From positions 258,783,042 to 258,847,041 of the forward strand of contig NC_084795.1 in the NCBI RefSeq assembly GCF_963169125.1: DNA of 64,000 nt, written 5' to 3'. The translations under genes and the position numbers were made by a program. The notes beneath the pieces are model-generated. The model was not told the DNA's origin, made no database searches, and saw only the letters and a list, made by a program, of their open reading frames with translations. Position 1 is the stretch's first letter, and every line of letters starts with the position of its first letter. This DNA is from Humulus lupulus (Eukaryota > Streptophyta > Magnoliopsida > Rosales > Cannabaceae). Positions 24,172-34,415 of the stretch are shown here, one piece after another.

Positions 24172-26560
24172 TCCGCCTTTACTTGCTGGCATATAAGGCA
24201 TTTGGACACATATTCTGCTACGTCTTTCATCATTCCCAGCCACCAATATAGTGCCTTAAGGTGGTGAGTCATCTTGGTCGACCCCGGGTGAACTAAGTAT
24301 AGGGTAGTGTGCGCGTCTTCTAAAATCTTCATCTTAATTCCATAATCGTTCGACACACACACCTGGCCCTTATATCTCAAGAACCCCTGTATGATATGGA
24401 GAAATATGTAGTCTTGCCTTCTTTGACTACAACCATATGCGATACTAACGTGTCATCATACCCTTGCCCGATCTGTATATCTTCAAATAGTTGATCCTTG
24501 ATTAGTTCTATTCTGACATTAATCAAATCTTTCTTTAGCGACTTTTCTTTTCTGGATAATGCTACTAGATTTCCGTAACTCTTCTAGCTTAACGCATCTG
24601 CAACTACATTTTCCTTTCCTGGGTGGTATAGGATTTCGCAATCATAATCCTTTACTAGTTCTAACCACCTGCGGTGCCTCATGTTGAGCTCCTTTTGCGT
24701 AAAGGAATATTTTAAGCTCTTGTGGTCCGTATAAATCTCACACCATTCTCCATAAAGATAGTGGCACCATATTTTTAATGCAAAGACCACCACTACCAAC
24801 TCCATGTTGTGTGTTGGATAGTGTTGCTTGTATTCCTTTTGCTGCCTTGAGGCATAGGCTATTACTTTATCATTTTGCATCAGCAGACAACCTAACCCTT
24901 GCTTCGACGCATCACAGTATACTACAAACTTGTCATTGGGTGTCGGTTCACAAAGTACTGGTGCTGAGCATAATTTATCCTTGAGCAACTGGAATATCTC
25001 TTGACATCTATCTGTCCAGTTGAACTTTTGTTGTTTCCGGATTAGGTTTGTAAGCATGGTGGCTATCTTAGAAAAGCCTTCAACAAGTCTTTGTTAATAG
25101 CTTGCTAGCCCGAGAAAACTTCTAACTTCTGACGCATTCTTAGGTCTTGGCCTATCCTTGGATACTATATGGCCGAGGAACACTACTTGCGACAGCCAAA
25201 ATTCTCATTTCTTGAGCTTGGCGTAAAGTTGATGCTCATTTATTCGTAGCATGGTAATTCTTAAATGTTCCTCGCGCTCGACTTCATCCTTGGAGTACAA
25301 CAAAATATCATCAATGAACACTACGACGAATTTGTACAAGTAATCCTTGAAGACCTGAGTCATTAAGTCCATAAATGTGGCTGGAGCATTGGTAAGACCA
25401 AAAGACATAACTAGAAACTCGTAATGTCCATATCGAGTTCTACAAGCCTTCCTTGGTATATCCTCTTCCTGTGTTTTAGCTTATGATAACTAGACCGTAG
25501 ACCAATCTTTGAAAATACGGCCGCTCCTCGGAGTTGATCAAATAAGTCGTCGATCCGGGGTAGCAAATACTTGTTCTTAAGTGTCACCTTGTTTAGCTCA
25601 CGGTAATCGATACATATCTGCATGCTTCCATCCTTCTTCTTCACAAATTGAACTGGTTCTCCCAATGGCGAATGGCTTGGTATGATGAAACCCAAGTCTA
25701 AGAGTTCTTGTAAATGTGTTTTCAACTCCTTGAGTTCTATAGGTGCCATCTGGTATGATGCCTTTGAGATAGGCTCGGTACCTGGTACTAGTTCGATTGT
25801 GAAGTTAATTTCCTGAGTAGACTGTAACCCTGATAAGTCGTCAGGAAATATCTCTGGAAATTCCTTTATAATGCAGACGTCTCCAACCTTTAATGGTGTT
25901 TCTTGTGCCACATCCGTGACACTTGCTAAGAATTTGTGACATCCTTTCTTTATCATCTTCTGATCTTTGAAAGATGAGATAAGTGGTGTCCATCTTCTTG
26001 AAACCTTTCCTATAAAACATAGTTTCTGACCGAAAGGAGTTTCAAACATCACCTGCTTACGTCCATAATCGATGGTCGCACCATGCCTTGCTAGCCAATC
26101 TATGCCCAATATTACGTCGAAGTCATTGATCTCTAGCTCTATTAGGTCTCCTTCTAGTTATGTGTCCTCAATTTTGATCGGTACCTCTTGTACTATTCAT
26201 GATGTTAGAACTACTTCGCTTGAAGGAAACTCCGTAAAAAACCTAGTTCTAAATCTATCATAAGGTTTGTCTAATTTTTCTATCATTCCTAATGAGATAT
26301 ATGATTGTGTTGCTCCCGAACAAAATAATACTGAACATATATTATCAAAGATAGGAAGCTGGCCTGTGACCACTTTGTTACTAGCTTTGTCTTCTCCCCG
26401 GGTCAAGGAAAAAACTCTGGATAGAACCAACTTGTTGTCCTTCTTTTCTTCTTGTTTGGGCTGCGACCTTTCTCCAATGAACTTCCTGGCCACAATTGAA
26501 AAATCCTTTGGTATTTGCACGACACTCCCCAGGATGTCTTTTTTGGCACTTGGAGCACTG
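24172..26560 (-). pseudogene. C pol remnant: protease, RT, RNase H, start of integrase
   Basis: Decayed frames follow the order of B. Protease (26197-26520) has CSG where the catalytic DSG is expected. The RT N-terminal part (25411-26109) has KIGL in place of KIDL, losing the first catalytic Asp. The frame 25205-25408 keeps VFIDDIL. RNase H (24584-25057) keeps [13 protein letters not shown] and VVADALS. The frame 24156-24380 holds the HHCC finger of integrase (CLICQQVKAE) and is then cut off. The integrase core and tail are deleted together with the end of the LTR. Confidence 0.85.
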
Positions 26561-27618
26561 AAGGTATTCTACATAACCCAACCTATTATTATCGTTGCTA
26601 GTTCGTGCCCTTTTGTTACCATCGGCTTGCTTACTATTAGGATGCTGTCTTTTCTGCCCATTACTATTGTGCCGGTGGTTGTTGTTGTTTCTACCATTTT
26701 ATGTCTAATTTTGGTGCTTGGGTTCAGACTTTCTTGCCTCATCTTTATTGACATTTGATTGGAACTTTCCACCTCTATAGTCATTTCTAGAGCATTGGCG
26801 TAAGAAGTGGTTCCAGGGTTTGCAAGCCTGACTCCTACCTCAATCTTGGATCTGAGTCCCCTGGTGAACTTGGTAACCCTCAAGATATTGGTTGGGACCA
26901 ACTCTGGTGCAAACTTGGGTAAACGATCAAATTGTCGAGCGTACTCGACTACTGTCAAGTTTCCCTGCTTCAGACTGGCAAACTCTTCCACCCTCATAGC
27001 GATAACAGCTGAGTTGTAATACTTTTTGTGAAATAGCTCAACAAATCTGGCCCAAGTCATGGTAGTGACATTATAAGTTTGCTGTACTAAATCCCACTAG
27101 ATTCTAGCATCCTTTTTCAGAAGAGAAGAAACACAGGATATGCCATCTGCGGTACCGAGGTTCATGTGTGCTAGAATAGGCTCTACATTCCAGAGCCATT
27201 CTTCCGCCTCAAAGGGGTTGGTTGTCCCATCAAAGTTTGGAGTGTGCTGCTTATAGAAACGATCGTAGATTGGCTCTATGTATTGAGCTGGATAAGGTGC
27301 ACAGTTCTCCATCGGCCATCCCCCATATAGATATCCTACTTGCTGGGGCGCTTGAGCCGTTGGCTGAGGCTGCGGCCGAGGTTGCGACTGAGGCTGGGGC
27401 TGAGGTTGTGGCTATTGTCTTTGTTGTTGCAGCAGTTCTTCTACTTGTTTTCATAACCAGATAATCTCACCAGTGTTGTCAACCATAGGTGGTGCATTTC
27501 TATTAGCAGCAACATTGGTAGCACATGTTCCCCTTCTTCAGACCGGAGGTGCTTCGTTAGTCTCGTTGGCGGTGCTGAGGGCATTGACGTTTGTGCGTGC
27601 AGACCTTCGTAAACACAT
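26561..27618 (-). pseudogene. C gag remnant
   Basis: The likely start is the ATG at 27618-27616, beginning [10 protein letters not shown], close to the [10 protein letters not shown] start of B. A TGA soon follows. The frame 27097-27312 carries the capsid N-part, and 26569-27060 continues after a stop replaces a Trp in the ARIWWD motif (near 27099). The zinc knuckle lies near 26480-26580 with one Cys changed. Confidence 0.85.
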
Positions 27619-27902
27619 TAGAAGTTACCCTAATAGGTTCTAAGGCCAAACATAGTCTAAGCAAACATAACGCAGACCTATCAGTTATGATTTCTTTTGA
27701 AAAATTATTTAAGTCATCTTTATAAATTAGGGTGTGTTTTTATTCTTAGAACATTAACCCATCATTATTATTTTCTAAGTCTGTTTTCAACCACCCTATA
27801 TTACTTAATTCTCAGGCTCGAAACTCGTCGATGTTCCAAAATTAACCATATTGAGGCAGGGCTGGGATCAGTAAAATCGTTCCCACTACTATGGCCCCCT
27901 AA
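27619..27902 (-). other. C leader, part adjoining gag
   Basis: Noncoding between gag and the D insertion. It shares 'ggttctaaggcc..aca..caaacataac' phrases with the leader of B (22635-22680), then diverges. I see no gene in it. Confidence 0.6.
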
Positions 27903-28222
27903 GGTTGACCACGATTTTGGCCAACGACAAGTAGACGTCAAAACTACAATAAACCTTCATGAGAAAAATACGACACTGATAATTTTATAGTTGCTCAGCC
28001 CCAATTTATTGGTAATAGCCTAATCCACTTGGATTTGTGATATATATATCCTACCATTAACATCAGATGAACTTGAGTCAACTGAGTTTCTTATGTGTAA
28101 GTAGAAAAATGCATAGTTTGTCTCTCTAAACTCTCTCAGAAAATGCCCCAAGTAATAGTCCCAAAGTCTCAAAACTAGAGAGTTTTTCTCAGTCTAAAAA
28201 GATCAGATCCCCTCAAATGATG

Positions 28223-28251
28223 CCATGAGCCATTTATTTATAGGCTCATGG
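28223..28251 (-). promoter_or_regulatory. TATA box inside an inverted repeat, D 3' LTR
   Basis: CCATGAGCC (28223-28231) and GGCTCATGG (28243-28251) are exact complements separated by 11 bp that hold TATAAATAAAT on the minus strand. The same arrangement is at 32828-32856 in the other LTR. Confidence 0.6.
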
Positions 28252-28529
28252 ATCGTACATCAGATATCTCCCTTTGACCGAGTCCTTGGTTCTTCCAACA
28301 GACTTTAATAAATAAATTTAAATAATAATAATATAGCTATTATTCTGGGATATCTGAGAGATTCCTGCGGCAGTTGAGAATGATTCGGGTTGAAGTTGTT
28401 ACTGAGGATTTACTGAAGTAGACGGTAACTTCTGAGATTCTGATCCGTGGACCGACCAAATCCATCCCCAAAGTGACTGCTTTGCCAAGACAACTCATCG
28501 GTCGGCATAAGCAAAAACACTCCTCGAGC

Positions 28530-28760
28530 ACACCTCTGGTCTAACATGACACATCTCTGGTCTAACATGACACATCTCTGGTCAAGCATAACACATTTCT
28601 GGTCTAGCATGACACATTTCTGGTCTAGCAAAACACTTTACTGGTCTATCAAAACAAATGATCGACCAAAACATTTTACTGGTCGGCCAGAACATTTTAC
28701 TGGTCAGTCAAAAATCTTTACCGGTCGGACAAAAATTCTACCTGGTCGGTCAAATCATTT
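28530..28760 (+). repeat. minisatellite of D 3' LTR
   Basis: Repeats of a phrase like ACACATCTCTGGTCTAACATG with drift toward CTGGTCGGxCA units. A short ORF here with repeated MLDQKC is a by-product of the repeat. Confidence 0.8.
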
Positions 28761-28912
28761 CCAAACCAGATAAATAATTTTCATGACCAGTAATATCACA
28801 ACTCCGAAGAGCCAACGCAATTATTGAATATTAATGTGCCATTTACTAACCATGCATTGCCACTTGTCACTTCTGATTTCCACGTCATCTAACTGAAATT
28901 TTGGGGATAACA

Positions 28913-28929
28913 TTTACCCCCCAAGTTTA
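28913..28929 (-). other. polypurine tract of D
   Basis: On the minus strand AACTTGGGGGGTAAA directly precedes the 3' LTR, as expected for plus-strand priming. Confidence 0.75.
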
Positions 28930-30347
28930 TTATATGATTTACTCGTATGATAAACTTTTTCTCTAGCAAAATGTTTTTGAGGTCATCCAAAATCTTCTAT
29001 CCGGTCAGTAGCTTTCACTTTTGTAGTAAACCCACGATTGAACTTTTCTTTTGAATTCTTCAAATTCTATTTTTTGATCTTGTTGTAGTACTCCATGAGT
29101 AAGAAAACATGTTTGTGCCCCATGCTCTTGAGACTTGTTGTCGCCTTGGATCCTCTAGCCAATCGGTCATTTTCTTGGCCCCTTGAATAAGTGTGTGACT
29201 AATAGGATAGGATTAGCTCTTCGGTCCCTTCTCAACTCCTCAGAAACAGCTTGGCTGATTGGAACATACACTAATTTCTTCAAACCGATCGGATACTCAG
29301 ATACGCAGCCAAGCCACTTGGACACCTGCCACCATCCGCTTGGACGCGTGCCACCATCCACTTGGATGCAGACCCAGCTGCTTGGGCACCACACAGCTTC
29401 TCCTCGGATGCACCAGCCTTCGAACGCGCGGGGGCTTGCTCGGGCACACTCGGCATCCGCTCGACCATCAACCAATCGATCTGGTGTTCTTCCCTCCGTT
29501 CGGATGCCTGGAAGATTGCTCGGACCAGCGCCCCTGCTACTCAGATGTACGCACCCAGCCGCTCGTACATGCCCCTAGCCACTCAGACACGCATCAATCC
29601 TCTCGGACGTGCAGCCTCGGATGTGCGGCACAACCGCTCGGGCATATGGCATAGCTACTTAAGCATATGCCTAAAACTTATCCCTCCAAACACCATCAAA
29701 ACACCTTGTTCGAATCTCTCAAAAGTATCTTGAGAGATTGATTTCTCTTAATCAATCTTGGGGAAAATTGATTTCTCTTTTCAAAGACATTTTTTCACTA
29801 TGTAGTATTTACTTTGCATTCATTTGTTTATGTTTGTTTAATTCACTCCAGGGACTCATCGCTGTTAGTCATGCTCAACAACAAAGTTTCCTACTCGACC
29901 AGTGATATATGCACAGTCGACCAAGGAGGTTGTATCTACTCTCCTGACCAGGAAAACTTTGCACCTGATCAGCTAAACTTTGTACCTGGCCAGTAGTTTA
30001 CTCTTTTTTCATGTGAAGACAATTGTTGCTTAGCAGCTTTGATATTTTTCTCATACAGCCGAGCTGTTGGCATTTATACTTTACTTTTCTTTGCTAACTT
30101 GAAATATTCTAAGTCTTTTTATACTTAAAACATTATAAGTTTTTTGTGAATAGTAAAATCACTCTCGCCATTCTAGTGGTTCCCGATCAGGCTCCATTCA
30201 CCAAATATGATCCTAGCACTCCCGCTCTTGTCGAAGTGTCTGGGCATACCGCTCCCTTGTTTTGTTACTATCTTCAGCAAAATGTGGACCTCCACATATA
30301 GTGTCTAAAGTAAAGTCCACAGGCCTGGGTTGCAAGGGTGGAGATCT
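28930..30347 (-). other. D internal 3' region, no gene recognised
   Basis: About 1.4 kb where pol would be in an autonomous element. A GC-rich part (29290-29640) has loosely repeated CTTGGACGC or CTCGGATGC words that open several overlapping frames on both strands. None shows a known domain. GACCAG-type words like those of the D LTR recur at 29890-30000. Confidence 0.55.
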
Positions 30348-30350
30348 CTA

Positions 30351-32440
30351 TCATTTGAAGCCAAGATTGCTGCTGCTTCCTTCTCCTTGGGGTGTCTCTG
30401 CCCGGTACTTTTTCAAATTGCCCGACCGGAGAAGAAATTCTATCTCTTCCTTGAGGTGATTGCATTCATTCATGTCGTGACCATAATCTCCATGGAAATG
30501 ACAAAACTTATTCATGTCTCTCTTCCTCATCTCTTTCCTGGTGGGTGGAGGTTTCTTGTAGGGAACCTCTTCATGACTAGCAAGATATATTTCCGCTTGG
30601 CTGGCCGAGAGAGTGGTGTAATTAGTGAACAGAGGCGCATACTTTGTTGACTTTTCGTTTGGACTCAACTTTGCTTTCTTTTCCTCATGGTGGTCGAACC
30701 CGTTATTTCCACGTTTCTTTCCACCATTCTTAGTAGGGTCAGTTTATCCGCTCGGATTGTTTATGCAATTCTCCTCTTTCTCGATTGCATCATCCAATTT
30801 CATATACTTTTTTGCTCGGTCAAGAAATTCATGAAGTGTTGAAATTAGATTTCTATGTATACTATCCCACAAAGGGTTCCGATAAGTTATCCTAGTGGAT
30901 ATGGCAACCATCTTCCCCTCGTCTCCTACAGCAGTTGCTCTATTGGCTTCTCTCATGAATCTCTGTAAATAATTCTTTAAAGACTCATCTTTTCCTTGTT
31001 TGATATCTACCAAGTGGGTGGCATAAACTGGTGGAGTCCGGGCAGTGTTGAATTGTCTACAAAACTCCTTCCTGAATGCTTCCCAAGAGGTAATGAAGTT
31101 CGGCTTAAACTTCCAATACCATTCCTGGGCAGTATCTGACAAAGTAGTTGGGAAAACTCTACACCGATAATCGTCACTAACCCCGAGTAGTTCCATCTGG
31201 TCCTTGAATTTCCCAACATGTCTAATAGGATCTTCCTTTTCTGTATATACTGGTAGCACCGGTGCTTTATATTTTGCCAGTGGCTGAGCTACTCTAATCC
31301 GGCCATAAAATGGGCTGCCACTCCGGTGGTCTATCACATCCATCACGGAAGGTCGTTTTGACAAACCTTGCACTGCAGCTGCTAGCACATCAAGCTGGGC
31401 TTGGATGGCTGGTGCAACTGATGAAGTTCCAAGGTCGTGACCGCCTGGTTGGGCATTACCATCTGCTGCACTGTCGTAAAGTATTTCTACTTGACTGGCA
31501 GAGCGGTTCAGATTTTGTCCTTCGATCGGGACGGTCCTCCTCTTGTCGGTGATAACGTCCCTTAGATATTTCTGGGAGGCATGCTCTTCTCTCGACTGAA
31601 CACCGTACTTTTTTATTTTTCAGAGGATTTACTACGCGGGACTTGCTCTCTCCCACTACGTGGCTGGTCGGGGTGCAGCGGAGGCTTTTCGGTATGTCCC
31701 GGGCAGTGTTTCCCTCCTTGTGGGATGTTGTCTTCTTTATCCTTTGACTGGTCGGTGTGATGACTATCAGCCTCATCATGACCATGCCCATCTTTGAACT
31801 GTGAAGTCCTCTTATCTCGAGGAGTCCTGGTCTTATCCTGCATGGATGGAGTCCTTTTACTGCCCGATCAGTGACTCCCTGATCTAGAAGTTTCTGATCG
31901 GTGGCTCCTGGAGGGAGTTCTAGAGTTATCCCTCTGTGTGGATGCAGTTCTAGAGCGGACTCCCTCATCTTCCTGACCAAGGGGGTTACTCCTGCTTCTG
32001 GGCTCTGTCAATGGTCCTCCGACCAGCATTATTATTTCTTGCTCCCTGGGTGGCTGCTTGTGTCGCGACTTGAGCATTAGCTTGGGCCAATTGGGTAGCC
32101 ACTTCTAGAGCAAGTGCTGCTTCACGATGTCTCTGGTCGACTTCCTCCTGTCGTTGTCTGAGCTCTTCGCTTATGGCCTCCATATCGCGCCTTTGCTGCT
32201 CTAACTCTGCTCTCTGCCTGGCCATCTCTTCAGCGAAAGACTCCTGCCAAGCATTTAATTGCATCATCTCCTCTTGGAAAGCGCTTATTGCTTCATGGAG
32301 TTGTTCAACTTCTGGAGTGGTATCCTCGAGAAAGACCATGGGCTCAGTCTCTGGGTTCTGCGGTCCAGGACCTCTGATCTAGCAGGCTCTTCTGACATGC
32401 TTGACTTTTTGGATGCCACATTGGTATTCTTAGGCGCCAT
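30351..32440 (-). pseudogene. D gag (frames interrupted)
   Basis: A likely start at 32440-32438 opens with MAPKNTNVASKK. After one frameshift near 32390 the frame 31986-32339 encodes a long charged helix (AEEMARQRAELEQQRRDMEA), a probable coiled coil. A basic Ser/Arg/Lys-rich segment follows (31600-32000). The frame 30744-31388 carries the retrotransposon gag core (DTAQEWYWKFKPNFI, KQGKDESLKNYLQRFM). The frame 30351-30668 ends with a CxFH...GH...C knuckle (CHFHGDYGHDMNEC) and EEIEFLLRSGNL, like the Tat gag C-terminus. Stops or frameshifts separate the parts. It would form the particle and bind RNA. Confidence 0.8.
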
Positions 32441-32496
32441 CTTGATATGATATTCTTGTGTTTCTTCTCTTTAGGCTCTCAATTAAAGCACCAAAA

Positions 32497-33563
32497 TGTT
32501 GACCACGATTTTGGCCAACGACGAGTAGACGTCAAAACTACAATAAACCTTCAAGAGAAAAATATGACACTGATAATTTTATAGTGGTTCAGCCCCAATT
32601 TATTGGTAATAGCCTAATCCACTTGGAGTTGTGATATATATATCCTACCCTTAAGATCAGATGAACTTGAGTCAACTGAGTTTCTTAAGTGTAAGTAGAA
32701 AAATACATAGTTTCTCTCTCTAAACTCTCTCAGAAAATGCCCCAAGAATGCCCCAAGTAACAGTCCCAAAGTCTCCAAACTAGAGAGTTTTTCTCAGTCT
32801 AAAAAGATCAGATCCCCTCAAATGATGCCATGAGCCATTTATTTATAGGCTCATGGATCGTACATCTGATATGTCCCTTTGATCGGGTCCTTGGTTCTTC
32901 CAACAGACTTTAATAAATAAATTTAAATAACAATAATTTAGTTATTATTTCGAGATATCTGAGAGATTCCCGCGGCAGTTGAGAATGATTCGGGTTGAAG
33001 TTGTTACTGAGGCTTTACTGAAGTAGACGGTAACTTCTGAGATTCTGATCCGTGGACCGACCAAATCCATCCCCAAAGTGACTACTTTGCCAAGACAACT
33101 CATCGGTCGGCATAAGCAAAAACACTCCTCGAGCACACCTCTAGTCTAACATGACACATCTCTCGTCTAACATGACACATCTCTGGTCTAACATGACACA
33201 TCTCTGGTCTAACATGACACATCTCTGGTCAAGCATGAGACATTTTTTGTCTAGCAAGACACATTTCTGGTCTAGCAAAACACTTTACTGGTCTATCAAA
33301 ACAAATGACTGGTCAGCCAAAACATTTTACTGGTCGGCCAGAACATTTTACTGGTCAGTCAAAAATCTTTACCGGCCGGACAAAAATTCTACCTGGTCGG
33401 TCAAATCATTTCCAAACCAGATAAATAATTTTCATGACCAGTAATATCACAACTTCGAAGAGCCAACACATTTATTGACTATTAATGTGCCATTTACTAA
33501 CCATGCATTGCCACTTGTCACTTCTAATTGCCACGTCATCGAACGAAAATTTTGGGGATAACA
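32497..33563 (-). repeat. 5' LTR of D
   Basis: TGTTGACCACG to GGGGATAACA, 1067 bp, about 57 bp longer than the 3' copy, largely because of extra minisatellite units (33139-33400). On the minus strand the internal side reads TGGTGCTTTAATTGAGAGCC, the likely primer binding site (32473-32492). I do not assign the tRNA. Confidence 0.9.
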
Positions 33564-34400
33564 ACTGTCAATATAGAACCCGGTCCATTGATTTGTATTC
33601 ATCCTCACTGAACTCAGTCATTATTTATTGAATTTATTCTAAATTTATTATGATTGTAAAAAAAAAATCAAACTCATACATGCCATTCAAAAATAACAAC
33701 TTTATTCACTTGGAAAAAAAATATTTTCACTTGTTACAATCATAAATTCAAAACAAATAAAAGAAATTATACTAGTAAGAATCAAGGGTAAAATTGTTAA
33801 AAATTACGATCTTCTACATCAGACCCTTGATCTAACACATCATCATATATTTCCTCATAATCATCATTACTATGAGCCTCAAAACTACCTCGTGGAATAT
33901 TCATTAAGATATTATGCTTTTATTCATTGGTGAATTGAATCTCAAACTTAGAGGTAAACCTAAGTATAAGAAAATAATATCTCATGGCTATCGGTAAATT
34001 ATCTTCATCATCCATAGTCTCCCATAATTCTTCTAATTTTGAAACTACAATAGGAAAATCCTTAAAAAGCCTAATTACTAGGACATATTGTTCCATAGCT
34101 CTCATCATAATTTGCTTAGTGGTTTGAAGGTGATATATCTCCTTGTGAAATTTGACCAATCTTTGAGTGATTCTTTCTAGCACTCCTATTCTATTCCTTG
34201 GTTCCCTAACCATTTTTAATGCCTTAATGGCTCAGATATCATGATAGGTCAAAGCTCTTTTCATTTTGACTGAAAACATAATGACTAAAATGTTAGCTAT
34301 TAACATAAACATATTATTCATAACATAAACACTTACATTGGCAGTTAGATCCGGAGCTTGTGCGTGTGTATCAAGGAGAACTTCATGCATATGAACTATG
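33564..34400 (-). pseudogene. leader of C with an unexplained interrupted open frame
   Basis: On the minus strand one frame runs from the LTR edge (34414) to TAA at 33799-33797, about 206 codons, broken only by TGA at 34234-34232 and TAA at 33922-33920. The longest open part (33920-34213) begins MVREPRNRIGVLERITQ and looks like a helical protein. The end is very acidic (NDDYEEIYDDVLDQGSDVED). No retroelement motif is visible. It does not occur in the leader of B. It could be a captured host-gene fragment or part of an older insertion. No function can be given. Confidence 0.5.
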
Positions 34401-34412
34401 GGCTCTAATACA
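34401..34412 (-). other. degenerate primer binding site of C
   Basis: TGTATTAGAGCC on the minus strand, next to the 5' LTR of C, resembles TGGTATCAGAGC with one base lost and one changed. It lies within the open frame described for the C leader, so the match may be partly chance. Confidence 0.45.
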
Positions 34413-34415
34413 TAC

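Larger units (their letters stand above)
27903..28912 (-). repeat. 3' LTR of D
   Basis: Begins with a mutated TG (GGTTGACCACG) and ends GGGGATAACA. It pairs with 32497-33563. On the minus strand the TATA box (CTATAAATAAAT) lies in the loop of a perfect inverted repeat (28223-28231 and 28243-28251). A minisatellite with about 20-21-bp units containing CTGGTC lies at 28530-28760. Confidence 0.9.
27903..33563 (-). mobile_element. gag-only, non-autonomous LTR retrotransposon D
   Basis: LTRs 27903-28912 (3') and 32497-33563 (5') frame an internal region with gag but no protease, RT or integrase. The internal PPT abuts the 3' LTR. The gag zinc-knuckle region resembles that of Tat-lineage elements (compare H near 56080). 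The flanking five bases (CCTAA left, ACTGT right) do not match, so no TSD is proven. D must use enzymes made elsewhere. It lies in the leader of C. Confidence 0.85.

Noticed and set aside
28410..28773. Repeated MLDQKC-type and MTHLWSS-type frames in the D LTRs
   Set aside because: Translations of the LTR minisatellite on either strand, also at 33151-33444.
29183..29733. Overlapping frames of 100-131 codons on both strands in D
   Set aside because: GC-rich, loosely repetitive sequence with open frames in many phases and no domain. Not supported as genes.
27898..33568. TSD for D
   Set aside because: CCTAA on the left and ACTGT on the right do not match, so no duplication can be claimed.
34330..34400. 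A 67-bp intron (GTAAGT to TTTTCAG, minus strand) in the C leader frame
   Set aside because: Removing it breaks the reading frame with an immediate TGA. The unspliced frame stays open longer.
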